From Nematostella vectensis (taxonomy: Eukaryota; Cnidaria; Anthozoa; Actiniaria; Edwardsiidae), in contig NC_064040.1 of assembly GCF_932526225.1 (NCBI RefSeq), positions 10,576,856-10,640,855 of the forward strand: a DNA stretch of 64,000 nt, read 5' to 3'. A model generated the notes under the pieces. The model was not told the origin of the DNA and searched no databases. It was given only the letters and a program-made list of their open reading frames with translations. The translations under genes and the position numbers were made by a program. Numbering within the stretch: the stretch's first letter is position 1; each line of letters begins with the position of its first letter. Of the stretch, positions 33,176 through 44,319 are shown one piece after another.

Positions 33176-35267
33176 TTATTTTGTTCCAGATTTATATATT
33201 CTAAGTCCAACAAAAACAACTAAGCTTCCTGCCACAATACCAAGTGATAATGCCCCAGCAGTGGTACCAAAGAATGCTGTCACTTTAGAAACAACGTCAG
33301 GTTTGTGTTGACCCTCACCATTCACTTGTATAGATGGCGGGAAGGAATCCACTTGGTCCGAGACTCCCACGCCAGGGCTCTTGGGCGTGCGAGGGGTGGT
33401 TGGATAGTATTGAGCTCCCTACAATTTGAAAAAGTTTTAAGGGGGGATTCTAAGCAGATATTTTAACATATGATGTATTTGCCTGAATCAGGATCACCAT
33501 AACTCTGGGTCCCAGAGCAGACTTTTCTCGTCCAGTGACGCTCAGCCAAAATGCTGTTTTGCTTGTCGCTGGGCAAGGAAAGTTTGGAGGCTCTGGTACG
33601 CAGGGTAGATCACCATATGATATAGAAAAATCTCATTGTAACTTAACATTGGCCTTGAATCATGTAAAAGTATAAAAAGAAAACGTCAGAGTGAATAATT
33701 ATATTCTATGTAGTTAATGTTCTTTCAATTTCAGCGGAAAGTTCGACTATGAAGAGTTTGGTCACAACAACTTTCTTTTTTTTGGGGGGGAGGGGGTGCT
33801 ATAGCAAATTTTGCACATTCTCAAGCTTTAGTCTTTCTCTGCTCTGAAACTCCACAGAAATGCTTCTCAGGCTAACCTGCTGTTTTACAATAAGCAGTGG
33901 CAATAATGTTATTTTTAATAGATGTATTCACAGTAAAAATACCATTATTTCAGCTTCGGCACCCTGCTCTACCAGGAGGGAGACGTAATCTTCAGACACC
34001 CTGAAGGCTCTGACAGCCTGCTCATGAGAGACATTGTCTAGTCTTGTGCTATTGACCTGTAGGATCAAGGTAACAGTAGTTTTACAACAACCACAAGTGC
34101 AAAATTACCAACAGCTTTAAAATGATATTCACTGAGAGGGTAGTTAGATGAGGTTTTTTATCCATTTGCTTTTCCCTGACAAAAATCATTCAGTAGGGTA
34201 CCCGTGGCTCTTTTTTAAACCATTTTATGACATCTCTGTTTACTGAACTCTTATCAGTAAATCTTGTTTTAAAAACTATCATTTACCATGGCTTGCATGG
34301 CAAATTCCTTCTAAGGACATTACATCATGAGTCCGCTTTGATCATTTCTCCCCAACCCTCATCGACTACCTCCCCTCTGCCCCTATTACACAACCCCCCA
34401 CCCCCACCACCACCACCACCACTCTTATCACCTAACATTTTTGTTTACTCCTAAGTCATATTTTTTGTTTTAATTTCAGAGCTTCACCCATTCTTCAACA
34501 GCTGTTAGGACACTTACAGCTAGAATTCTATCTCCTGGTTTAAGTCGACCATCATTTCCTGCAGCCCCATCTGCACGAACAGTTGTTATAAAGATACCAG
34601 GGTCACAGCCAATATGAGGGTGGTCTATCCCTCCTCTGATGTTGAAACCAAATCCTGTGAAGCATAAAGGAATTTTTTTCAGAGTAAAATTCAAATAAAA
34701 TCCAGGGAAGGGAACTATGTTATGTTTTGATTGATTTAAAAATAGTGGGATCACACCATGATAAGATTTTAAACCACAAAAAGCAACATACAGGAAAACT
34801 GTTAATTAATCAGTTGATTTAAAAAATATATATAATTCGGTTTTATTGATGTCTCCTTTTGTTTTTTTTTAATTTCTTAAAGGTGAAATTCTTTGTTATC
34901 GTTTAAGTTAGTTATGATAAAGCATAACAAACCAATCTTCCCGCATAAAATAACAGAATATTATTATTATTCGTAGCTTAAAACACAGGAAATACTAAAG
35001 CGATAACATATTGTTGTTGTCGTGTGGTCGAGCTTTGCGTACCGTTTTCATCCTTTCCCAGATACACCGTTATCAGTCGTGACGGTTCACGAACGGATTT
35101 GCTCAATTCTTTCCATATTGTCTCCATATCCTCCTCGCTTGAGAATTTCTGAAGTTAAAAAATGCATAATCTCTACGATATAACGTTTATAATTCTACAA
35201 AAGAATAATAACTAGAGAAAAACAATATTTCTGAACCACTTACGTCGTCTCGCTCGTCGTCAGCCAT
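33176..35267 (-). CDS. SYNJ2BP: SYNJ2BP-like tail-anchored PDZ protein
   Basis: Five minus-strand exons, in transcript order 35267-35244, 35148-35043, 34654-34518, 34056-33943, 33418-33176, with matching phases, give 207 residues. A charged N-terminal extension (MADDERDD, then EEDMETIWKELSK) precedes one PDZ domain (about 33-120). The ligand-binding loop is GFGFNIRGG (44-52), followed by DPGIFITTVRADGAA, LKPGDRILAVN and a terminal HEQAVRAFR helix. A Pro/Ser linker (YYPTTPRTPKSPGVG) leads to a single hydrophobic helix (176-199) and a short basic tail, RIYKSGTK. One PDZ plus a C-terminal anchor is the plan of SYNJ2BP/OMP25, which sits in the mitochondrial outer membrane and recruits partners with C-terminal PDZ ligands. 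The protein is about 60 residues longer than vertebrate SYNJ2BP because of the N-terminus and linker, so a related tail-anchored PDZ family remains possible. Confidence 0.78.
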
Positions 35268-36517
35268 TTTGTCAACTTTGAACCTAAGCTCTAGGCGTTC
35301 CTTGTTGTTTAAGACTGGGGCGAGGTGTCAACTTTCATTCACAACTATTCACAACAACACGATACACGCGGTTCTATGTACTTATGGCACGAATGGTTCT
35401 GCGTTATTCTACTTATTATATTCAAAGGACAAGGAATGGAAACCGTCGACCGTCTATCAGGTGAGCCAACTTTTCTCTCCCTTTACCAAGCAATCTTGAG
35501 ATAAGATGAAATAGAATATTTTATTTTGTGGGTACGACTTCAGACGAAATTGGCATCTGAGATATTTCGCATTTGAGTGGTTAATTGCAAGCGGCGCTTC
35601 TCACTGCAAGAGAATCGCGGGTGGAATCAATTAAATCTACCGTCATGTCCACTGTTTCCGCCTTATGTTTTGAAATCGACATGCTAATGGGGGTTAGTTG
35701 GGGTCAACAATAGTCAAGGATCAAAAGAAGATTTACCGCTTAAACCACAGGGATACCACCAAGCTAGCGATTACAAAGTTTTTTTTGGAAAAAATACAAA
35801 ACCAATATTCAAAAATCCTCAAACTGAAGTGTTGATCTTTTCTTAAAATTGCTTTTGAACCTTTGTACAATTATTTATGTGGGTGTATATATGAAATAAA
35901 AAATAGGAAATTAAAAAAAAAAGATAGGCATCAAGCAGATCAAAGTTTTCTCGCAGGGTACAGAGTGGGGACACCAAAATAAAAGACGTTTTGTTTATTA
36001 TTTCAGCCCTCAGGCGGGGGGAGGGGGGGTTAGGGGTACTGACCCACCAGGTTCAAGGCCTGGCTTCCAACCTTAGGACAATCTAGAGATGCGCAAAATA
36101 TGCATTTTATGAGATTCCAGAAAAGGTAAAAACCCTTTTTCCCCATACAGAGGGGACTTTCTCAGACGTCATCCATAGGATATGGGACAACCCTTCCCTT
36201 GCCGCCCCAACCCCTAGAATTTGAACAAAAATACCCTGTTTTTATGTCTGTTTATAATAACAGTAATGTTTGTGAGGACTTTTGATTAGCTCATTGCTCA
36301 ACTCCCAACGTGAAGGACAAAATTTTACTGCAATGTGCTGCTTATTGTATTGGTTTTTTTTTAATCTCAAGTACCTTCCATGGGTGATGTGGATTTTTTT
36401 TAAACAACACAATGCATAAAACCTTTCAATCAAACAGGTAATTATTAAAAGTGAAAAGGAATGGGCAGGCTTGTACATACATTTAACTCTATAAAATTTC
36501 TAAAAAAGGAATAATGC
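35268..36517. other. Intergenic, no supported gene
   Basis: AT-rich sequence upstream of the PDZ gene; its promoter should be just right of 35267, but no core element stands out. A poly-G tract lies near 36015-36030. The 76-codon frame at 35269-35499 starts inside the PDZ gene leader region on the other strand and has no recognisable domain. Confidence 0.5.
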
Positions 36518-36821
36518 AGGCCATTACCCAGGGGGGTGCGTTCATATCCCCCACAACGGCAGAAAGTCCACTTCTGGTACGCAGGAAAGTTGCCATTTGA
36601 AGACAAAATTATAAAGCATAAAAGAATTATATAAAAAAAGGAATTACTAGACCACTCTGGTATGTCAAACTTCTTTTTTGTAGTCAAATCTTATAATAAA
36701 CGTCCTGTAGAGATACAGCAATGGCATAAAAAATCCTTTTTGTTCTTTTGGGGGTGGTCAAAAATCAGGTCTACTTTTTCGAATTTCGCAACCCCCCAAG
36801 AAAAAACCTGGGAATGGGCCT
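36518..36821 (-). mobile_element. Dispersed GTACCCAGG-type MITE, copy 2 (complete)
   Basis: Read on the minus strand it starts AGGCCCATTCCCAGG with TTTTTTCTTGGGGGG and ends CACCCCCCTGGGTAATGGCC, so the ends are inverted repeats. Interior phrases (TTCGAAAAAGTAGACCTGA, CCACCCCC, GGACGTTTATTAT, GAAGTGGACTTTCTGCCG) match copies 1 and 3. Confidence 0.72.
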
Positions 36822-37208
36822 GTAATGTGGTGGAGAAATGAAAAAAAAAACATATTTTTTTGGTCTAATTTTGCATGCCTCAAAATAAAAGCTTAAAGAT
36901 TACGTAACAAACTGATGTGTATAATAATATTCAGTGATCGATAGTTCTCTAGAAACACACTTCATCCAAAAAGCAGTTTGCAAGCGTTTAAAAATATAAA
37001 TTGCTAACTTTATGAAATTAAAATATAGAGCTAAGACTCGAGTATGCGACTCGATTGATCCAATCCTCAAGATTCTTACATCCCAGTCTAAATTATATTT
37101 GTCCATTATCTTCTATCTCTACTTCCCTTTATAGCCTATTCTACAAGCCTTTTTTACGTGATGATACTTCATGGTAAGTAATTATCCAGTCGATGGTTAT
37201 TATTATTA

Positions 37209-38858
37209 TCAAGCCAAACTAGCCAGCTGCTGCATACAAGTCTTAATTTTCAGTAACTTTGTTCTCTGTAAGTCCTCATACTTCTGGTCTTTGCCGAAAT
37301 CATACGATTCAGTTTTCCCTGATGGGAAAGCGCGCGTTAGGAACTGACCAATCGCACTTTTGACGACAAACTCGGGTGTCGCACTCATCATGCGAACTTC
37401 GCAAGTTTCTTTATATTCCTGCATAAAGTCCGCTTTTTTCTTACTATCCGTTTTCACCTTAGCATACATCACTAAAAAGTCCCGTACAATATCTCTATGA
37501 TCTAATAATTTATCTTCCTTATTTCTACTGGCGCAGTATGCCGACCTAACTCGTCGCTTCTCTTTACTTGCCGTCAATATAGGGCGGTATTTCTTCGCTG
37601 ACATTGGTAAAATAACTCGAGTTTCTTCAGTCATGATTTCTTTCTTGTTCTTTTGTGTAGACTTCCGAGTCACTCCAGACCTTGAGCTTACATGAGACAG
37701 CGCCGAGGAGAGATCTCTTGATGTATATCTATTCTTGAATAGGTCTGTGGAGTCGTATTCTTTCGCGATACCCATGGAATAGAAGGATTTTCCGCTTGCT
37801 TGACTTGACCGATCGAGAGGAGAGTACCTTCCCTTACATTCCTTGTCCTTCATTGGCGTATTATCTTTGGCTCTTCTGCTTGTACTTGCTTCAGAGCTGG
37901 TGTCAAGGGTAGGTGTTTTTCTTTGCTCAACCTCCGACTCCAAGACTGAGATTTTACTCTCTTCTTCCGTGATAACAGAGCATAGATCTTCGTGATTGAT
38001 CACTCGGATTCCACCACTTTGTAGCGTAACGAACTTTACACTGTTTCTTCTCTTTTGAATGATTTTTTCTAAGGATGATTTAAGTGAGGGGTCGGATAAT
38101 TTCTTTATGAACTCTTCCTCGTTTTCCGGTTTCTTGTTCCTCTCTTTTTCTCTTTCTTCTTGTTTATCATCAGATCTTGCCGTTTTGACATTTCCTTGCG
38201 ATAGACTTATTCTGATAGCTGTTTTTGTACTCGTTTGAGACGATGCAACGGTTTTTCTTGAGACAGAGCTCAGTTTTCTTTCACCACCACTCGCTGTAGA
38301 ATTAACAACCGACTCTGACTCCTCCTGATCTAAATGACGGCTATAGATATTACCACGCTGTTTAGAACTAACTCCACTGTTATCCTCTTCATTGGTACTG
38401 GTATATTCTTCCCTGGTACCTTTTCCAGGTAATGTAATACCAGTATTGAATTCCTGGACTCTTGTCTGTGTTCTAGCGCTTGAAATTCTAGACTGAGATG
38501 TACTCAAATCACCTAAAGTCCCTACACTTTCCCCTTCACTACCAACATAACAAGACAATGCTTTTCTCGGCCTATTCTCTACTATTCGTCGTGTCTTGTT
38601 TTTCTTGGCATTGTTTTGCTTTTCAATTTGTTTCTGCAAACTTTTTCGCATAGCTTCAATATTCATAGAGCCTTTTCTGACTTTGTTGCTCTTGTCCAAA
38701 ATAACTCCTGACTTAACTAAAGCAGATCCTTGCATGGGATTTCTTTTTAAGTTTGTCATGGTTTTACCATTGTATTCCAACTGCGCAATGATATTTCCCA
38801 TCGTAACTTGTCCATGTCCCTTGGTACATTCTTTCGCGTACACCTTTCTTGTCGACAT
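37209..38858 (-). CDS. Intronless gene for a 549-residue basic Ser/Lys-rich protein (unknown)
   Basis: One uninterrupted ATG-to-stop frame of 550 codons on the minus strand, far longer than chance in this AT-rich DNA, with no other frame of similar length opposite. The protein is very rich in Ser, Lys, Arg, Glu and Thr, with long stretches that look disordered. Lys/Arg-rich patches occur near 80-100 and 445-470. More ordered-looking segments are residues 1-30 (KVYAKECTKGHGQ) and the last ~130 residues, including DIVRDFLVMYAKVKTD and VKSAIGQFLTRAF. No signal peptide, membrane segment or catalytic motif. I do not recognise the family. Lack of introns could mean a lineage-specific or retroposed gene; no poly-A tail or target duplication is obvious. 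Confidence 0.75.
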   Translation of the reverse strand: MSTRKVYAKECTKGHGQVTMGNIIAQLEYNGKTMTNLKRNPMQGSALVKSGVILDKSNKVRKGSMNIEAMRKSLQKQIEKQNNAKKNKTRRIVENRPRKALSCYVGSEGESVGTLGDLSTSQSRISSARTQTRVQEFNTGITLPGKGTREEYTSTNEEDNSGVSSKQRGNIYSRHLDQEESESVVNSTASGGERKLSSVSRKTVASSQTSTKTAIRISLSQGNVKTARSDDKQEEREKERNKKPENEEEFIKKLSDPSLKSSLEKIIQKRRNSVKFVTLQSGGIRVINHEDLCSVITEEESKISVLESEVEQRKTPTLDTSSEASTSRRAKDNTPMKDKECKGRYSPLDRSSQASGKSFYSMGIAKEYDSTDLFKNRYTSRDLSSALSHVSSRSGVTRKSTQKNKKEIMTEETRVILPMSAKKYRPILTASKEKRRVRSAYCASRNKEDKLLDHRDIVRDFLVMYAKVKTDSKKKADFMQEYKETCEVRMMSATPEFVVKSAIGQFLTRAFPSGKTESYDFGKDQKYEDLQRTKLLKIKTCMQQLASLA

Positions 38859-41320
38859 AACGGTTTCACTGTGAAATTGTAGTTGATTTTGTCCTAGTCA
38901 ATCATTTCTGCTCATGACAGCTAGTGTTTACTCTTAACAAACTGTTTTGGTCGGTAATTAGTCATCCTAGAGCGTCGTCAAGCTCATTGTTTATAGTAAA
39001 TGATTTGTCAACATCGTGTCAAAGCCCCAGTGTTGCGTAAAATTGGCTCTGTTCAGCAGCTGTTTTTAGTGGAACCAATCCTATGTTTTTCATCCCAAAC
39101 TGGCCATATTTTCAATCGCCATGTCGCCTAGGTATTTTGGAACCAGTTAGTTCGATCTTTTTTTGAGGCTGCCTTTCCATGCAAATGGATGTTTAAGCCT
39201 ATGATGTGATCTTGAGACCTTAAATTATCACTTAGACGCTAATTGAGGCTCATTTTCACAGACCACCCCCAAGGGATGAGAATCCTGGATTAACTTTATA
39301 AAATAGATGGATTAAATTTAAGAGTTTGCCTCTTACGCTAGTCGGTGACTAAATCTGCTGTGAACGATAATTTGGATCAACCTGCCGCCGTTTTCTATAT
39401 CCCCGTTTAGACCCATTAGATCCATTAACTTGACTTTCCGATAACTTTCGGTTCTATTCGACGGCACGGGTTTACGTGAGAGCATGTCGATTAGCCTTGG
39501 AAACTGGCGTAAATTGTTTAGTACGCCTCTTCCGTTTTTCGAAAACAACAACAAAAAACTAAATTGTGTTTCATAAAATCCTTGCATTCTGTTATTAGTA
39601 TAATTATTATTATTTTTTACATTTGTCTTGGTAGGGGGAAGGCGCTCATCAAAAGCTTAGCGCTAAAACGAGCACTTAGGATAAATGTTCACTAGAAAAG
39701 TATTTTACTATCGTACGCAATATTTATACATTGTTGGAATGTCCCTTTTTATACTAAAATTCGTGAAAGTGCACACCTCTAATCAATACTTCTTTCTTCT
39801 TCTTACAGTCAAATTTACAGTACTCGTGCAATTGGAAGATAACATGTTGCATTATAGCACATATTAAGCATTATACTAAAATAAAATGAAACCTTCATAG
39901 AAACATCTCCATTAAGCAGGCATCCCTTCAGTCGAGACCTGGGACTCTCTTTGCGCTTGACATTCTGTCTTCGCCTGGACTAGCATCCCTTATGTGACGG
40001 ACACTTTTCAAAGAACCGATTTCGAATTCTACTGTTAAACTCTTATAAATTAAACCTTCTCAGAACCCTTCATATAACGGACACAATTTATTATATAAAA
40101 GAGTCAGTCTTTGAGGCACAGTGTCCGTATTATTGGGGGGGATGGGTCGATTGCAAACGTATTCAGGGTGTCTCTACCCTAGTTCCAGAGCCTCGAACGT
40201 CTCTCTATGTAGTGGCCAGCGCTGACGTTTTAGGAGCCGTTCGAGGCTCTGGAGCCAGTGTAGGGTGTCTCTGAATTCGAAAGATCCTTGCACCGTTGAA
40301 GTGTAATTTGGTGTTATTCCGGAACGCACACAACTTTCAAAATTATGCGAGATAACTATTCAGGTTTATTAAATGAACGCTTATCTTTGAAATAAATACA
40401 ATATTGTTGCAAAAACTTCTCAGATCGGTCCGATGGAAATGGATTGAAACAGAGTGTATGTTTACTCAAAATTTGAAATTTCATGTCGAGTAAACCAAAT
40501 CAAATTCTGCGCATATAATCCATTTTCCAAAAATTGTTTCCTTTTTATTTATTTTATTTATTTGACATGAATGAAGTATGAATGAAGGCAGGAAGATTTA
40601 CATTTTTTTACATTGTTTTGTTACTTTAAGTGTCTCCTAGACTTTATCCCAAATCGGCCGTTTCCTATTTTACAGCAACACTTAAAGTTTTTTATTCAGT
40701 TCTTTAATTTCTTGTTTTACGTGAAAAAAATAATGTTGATTGTAATTATTGAAGATTATACCTTTTTCATGATGGTGTAAATGAGGTTGCTTCAAGGCTA
40801 TGCAACCATATAATGGTTGTACACGTGTGCACAAATTTAACTTACTGTCACCTGCGTGAAGATGGTATTATCGGGAATTAAAGCCCTTAACTGGAAAGTA
40901 CAAAAAGAGATGAACAGTTGGCCAAGCGTCAATTCAATCAAGAGTACTACGTTGAATTGTAAAGTGCAAAAATGCTATTAAACATGCGTATATTCTTACA
41001 AGGGTTTCTTTTGTCTATATAAACCCAAAGGTTGATGGTAGTCTTTTGTCCGTAAAAAGCATATTAATTCCCCTGGGGAACGGATGCAAATTTTGGATTG
41101 TTTTTTATTGATGGCAACGGATGGTAAACACCAAAAAGAATCGTGCCCAGCGATCACTACATGTTTTTGGCGACAAAACGATGATCACTTTGTTGACTCA
41201 ATTCATTCACCTAAAGTGAGCAGTTTTCAAATTGAAGTGGACAGTTTTCAAATTGAAGTGCCGTAACTTCAAGTATTGTCACTTAAAGTTATAGCAATTG
41301 ATTTCTATTAACAAGGGTAC
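38859..41320. other. Intergenic region between two divergent intronless genes
   Basis: About 2.5 kb shared upstream DNA of the genes at 37209-38858 (-) and 41321-42586 (+). It holds a hairpin element at 40176-40266 and AT-rich sequence. A pair of SCAGTTTTCAAATTGAAGTG phrases repeats in tandem at about 41219-41262. No further gene is supported. Confidence 0.5.
40176..40266. mobile_element. 91-bp hairpin element with 6-bp flanking repeat
   Basis: Left arm ACCCTAGTTCCAGAGCCTCG (40176-40195) pairs with the right arm CGAGGCTCTGGAGCCAGTGT plus AGGGT (40242-40266), apart from a small bulge. GTCTCT is found directly outside both ends (40170-40175 and 40267-40272), consistent with a target duplication. 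Confidence 0.65.
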
Positions 41321-42586
41321 ATGATGTCGGAGTGTATTAATATCAAAACCGAAGCGAGTTTGCTGACTGTTGTTCTGACCTCGGCTAACACTACAGAAAA
41401 AAGAAACCCTTCAGAATGGCTCGACCTCCGAAGCAAAATTGAAGATGAGAAGTTTCGCCAGCTAAGCGCCGATTTAGAGCGAAGAAGAATTCGAAAGTAT
41501 AACTTCCACTTGGAAGAGCTGCAAAAGGTTCAGAATGAACTTAAAAACTTACAGATAGATAGAATGAGATTTGAACGGGAAAAATTGCTACGTAAGAGGA
41601 ATATTGCTTCTCTTGCAAAGGAGCGAAAGAAAATTTCTAAAACGGATGTACACGATCGAACAATTCTACCGATGAATGAACGCATGCTAGGCGGATCAGC
41701 TTCAATCGCTTTCGACCCTAAAGTAGAAAAAACTAGGAGATTCCGAAGGTCAAAGACAACAGGTAGTATTGATATTTACAGGCGAAGCAATAAAGATGAG
41801 AAGTATTCAGAGAATCAGGATGATATTGGTGAAGTAACGATGAATTTCCCGTACCTCAGTGATCGAGATGTAATGAGATTCCACAAGAGCTGTAAGTCTG
41901 CAGGAAATAGCACCGAGTGTCGAAGATGGGGAGCCGCGTGGCTTTGTGCCAAAAAGGAACAAGATTTTGCTTTTGAAAAGGGCAAAAGATGGACGAAGCA
42001 TCTTTTGAACGCCGAGAAAGAAAAGATGAAGATTCTTAGTGAAAAATGGGCCGCTTTGCGAGATAGGCGATTCACAAGCGCATTTTTAAATCTTGGATTT
42101 GGACTTGTTAACCTCGAGAACAGTTCCGTGAAACCAGCTCATTCGGAATGCACTGATAGCAAGGTTAAAACACACGACAAAGCTGAAGTCCAGTCTGAGA
42201 AATCTTCAAACCGCCTAGAGAATAACCAAGGCGGGGGAATCGACAGTTCAACCGATGATGAAATATGCAATGAACCGTTCTTTTCAGTTCAAAAGAGTAC
42301 CAGATTTAAGAACGTTTCTACTGGAGGTAGCAAAGATAATACCGCGTTACTATTTATGTCTCCCTTCTCAAAAGGAAAAATTTATAGAGATAATGAAGAA
42401 AAAGAAACAAAGGAAAGAAAAACATGTGGTAAGGGTAAAAAGGATAGCCAAATAAAAGTAGGTGAATTAGACAAGTTAGTTTCCGAAACCGAAACATTGT
42501 TTGTGGATAAAGCAGGAGGAAACACAGCAAATCAACAGAACAACGCACCCTTTTTACCGGCTCTTGACAAAAACCGGTCTGGCTGA
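41321..42586 (+). CDS. Intronless gene for a 421-residue coiled-coil protein (unknown)
   Basis: Single ATG-to-stop frame of 422 codons. Residues ~28-100 are strongly charged and heptad-like (RSKIEDEKFRQLSADLERRR; HLEELQKVQNELKNLQ), indicating a coiled coil. Two compact regions follow, at about 185-215 (FPYLSDRDVMRFHKSC; RRWGAAWLCAKKEQ) and 216-265 (KGKRWTKHLLNAEKEKMKIL; FTSAFLNLGFGLVNL). The last 150 residues are Ser/Lys/Glu-rich and probably disordered. No signal peptide or membrane segment. I recognise no family. Transcribed divergently from the other large intronless gene (37209-38858) across 2.5 kb; the two proteins share composition but no convincing alignment by eye. Confidence 0.72.
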   Translation: MMSECINIKTEASLLTVVLTSANTTEKRNPSEWLDLRSKIEDEKFRQLSADLERRRIRKYNFHLEELQKVQNELKNLQIDRMRFEREKLLRKRNIASLAKERKKISKTDVHDRTILPMNERMLGGSASIAFDPKVEKTRRFRRSKTTGSIDIYRRSNKDEKYSENQDDIGEVTMNFPYLSDRDVMRFHKSCKSAGNSTECRRWGAAWLCAKKEQDFAFEKGKRWTKHLLNAEKEKMKILSEKWAALRDRRFTSAFLNLGFGLVNLENSSVKPAHSECTDSKVKTHDKAEVQSEKSSNRLENNQGGGIDSSTDDEICNEPFFSVQKSTRFKNVSTGGSKDNTALLFMSPFSKGKIYRDNEEKETKERKTCGKGKKDSQIKVGELDKLVSETETLFVDKAGGNTANQQNNAPFLPALDKNRSG

Positions 42587-42844
42587 TAAACAGATTACAA
42601 GGTCTACCGACCTGTGCCGTACCTACTAGTGTAACAAACATTGGAAAGCTTTTTCCACGTGAGATGGAATACCGGGCCGATTTGTCAATTTTTTCCCACT
42701 TAGATATAGAGGATAGAATTAAGAGGACCTCACCAGATATGTAATGGAGAATGGTCGTGATTATTATTATATGACAACGTTTATAGCGCGCTTTGATTGG
42801 CTAACTTGTAGTCATCACTTTACCGTAAGGGTCAGATACATTAC

Positions 42845-43130
42845 AGGCCTGTACCCAGGATTTTTCTTGGGTGTGTGCGGAATCCAAAAATTAGACTTAA
42901 TTTATCCGGGGGGGGGGGGGGATAGAGTTATTTGATGAAAATTTTGCCACCCCCGGAAAAACAAAGAGGGATTATTTTATGACTTTGCAGTATCTCCACG
43001 GGACGTTTATTATCGATTTGGCTACATACCAGAATGATCTAGCTTATGCTTTATAGTTTTATCTACAAACAGTAGGTATTGAGAACCGAAAGTGGACCTT
43101 CGGCTGTTGTGGGATGGGGGGGGGGGGGGG
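42845..43130 (+). mobile_element. Dispersed GTACCCAGG-type MITE, copy 3 (3' end lost)
   Basis: Starts AGGCCTGTACCCAGGATTTT and keeps the family phrases GGACGTTTATTAT, TCTAGCTTATGCTTTATAG and GAACCGAAAGTGGACCTTCG. It then runs into poly-G instead of the expected inverted end. Confidence 0.7.
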
Positions 43131-43154
43131 GGTTCGCTCCCCCTTCCGGCATAA

Positions 43155-43740
43155 TTTCGAGCATAATGGCATAGTCTGAGCATCGAGCATAATGTCATAG
43201 TCTGAGCATCGAGCATAATGGCATAGTCTGACCATCGAGCATAATGGCATAGTCTGACCATCGAGCATAATGTCATAGTCTGAGCATCGAGCATAATGGC
43301 ATAGTCTGAGCATCGAGCATAATGGCATAGTCTGAGCATCGAGCATAATGTCATAGTCTGAGCATCGAGCATAATGGCATAGTCTGAGCATCGAGCATAA
43401 TGGCATAGTCTGAGCATCGAGCATAATGGCATAGTCTGAGCATCGAGCATAATGGCATAGTCTGAGCATCGAGCATAATGGCATAGTCTGAGCATCGAGC
43501 ATAATGGCATAGTCTGACCATCGAGCATAATGTCATAGTCTGAGCATCGAGCATAATGGCATAGTCTGAGCATCGAGCATAATGGCATAGTCTGAGCATC
43601 GAGCATAATGGCATAGTCTGAGCATCGAGCATAATGGCATAGTCTGAGCATCGAGCATAATGGCATAGTCTGAGCATCGAGCATAATGGCATAGTTTGAG
43701 CATCGAGCATAATGGCATAGTCTGAGCATCGAGCATAATG
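43155..43740. repeat. 26-bp minisatellite, about 22 copies
   Basis: Unit GAGCATAATGGCATAGTCTG plus AGCATC, with few variants (GTCATA for GGCATA, ACCATC for AGCATC). The minus strand stays open in more than one frame for over 400 bases because the repeat lacks stops in those phases; I do not regard that as a gene. Confidence 0.95.
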
Positions 43741-44095
43741 ATGGCAGAAGTGGTAAGATTTTCAGTATAATTTTATCGTAATAGTAAAAAAATGATCTTT
43801 TTGCCCTTGTGAAAAAAAATGAAATGTAAAATGTTAAATAAATAAATAAAACTCAAATCGGTGGTATCTAGTATGGCCAGTCACAACTTCAGCCGTTAGA
43901 ATTGTGTCAACTATGTACTGATGCTCTCTTGATTGCACATGTTTTTTTTTTTACATCATTTGAGATAAACCTGGTTGTTAACTTGTTATTGGTGGATTTC
44001 TTGACTTTTTTAGTAAATAAATACACAAATGTTGCGTTCTAAGCTTTTTTTTTTTTTTTTTGGGGGGGGGGGGGGGGGGGCGGAGTGGGGGAGGG

Positions 44096-44184
44096 CATGC
44101 TCGAAGATCCAGTTTACTTTGCGGGCGCTCCCGCGGTAAAGACCTTTGGGAGCGCCCGCAATGTACGCTGGATACTCGAGCATG
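44096..44184. repeat. Long hairpin, 37-base arms
   Basis: Arms 44096-44132 and 44148-44184, about five mismatches in 37. Both start CATGCTCGA at the base and end TTGCGGGCGCTCCC at the tip, around a 15-base loop. Flanked by poly-G runs on both sides. The tip phrase TTTGCGGGCGCTCCC recurs at 60577-60591. Confidence 0.75.
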
Positions 44185-44319
44185 GGGGGGAGGGGGAGGG
44201 GATTTTTTTCTTCTATAATTACTACGACACGAGCATAATTTTGAGCATAATGGCGATAATTGTAGGGTGACACTCAAAAGCATAATGGTCAAATTTTCGA
44301 GCGTAATGTATCTGACCCT

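Larger units (their letters stand above)
42828..44319. mobile_element. 1.5-kb composite element with 17-bp inverted ends and minisatellite core
   Basis: The left end AGGGTCAGATACATTAC (42828-42844) is exactly inverted at the right end GTAATGTATCTGACCCT (44303-44319). Inside are a copy of the GTACCCAGG-type MITE (42845-43130), a poly-G tract, the 26-bp minisatellite (43155-43740), a 37-base-arm hairpin (44096-44184) and stray GAGCATAATGG units up to 44300. No transposase. The stray units suggest the minisatellite expanded from the element's own sequence. Confidence 0.65.

Noticed and set aside
43022-43729. 235-codon minus-strand frame of Met/Leu/Cys/His repeats
   Set aside because: It spans the 26-bp minisatellite and a MITE; other frames are equally open.
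43155-43740. CRISPR-like array
   Set aside because: Units are directly contiguous without variable spacers, and the host is a eukaryote.
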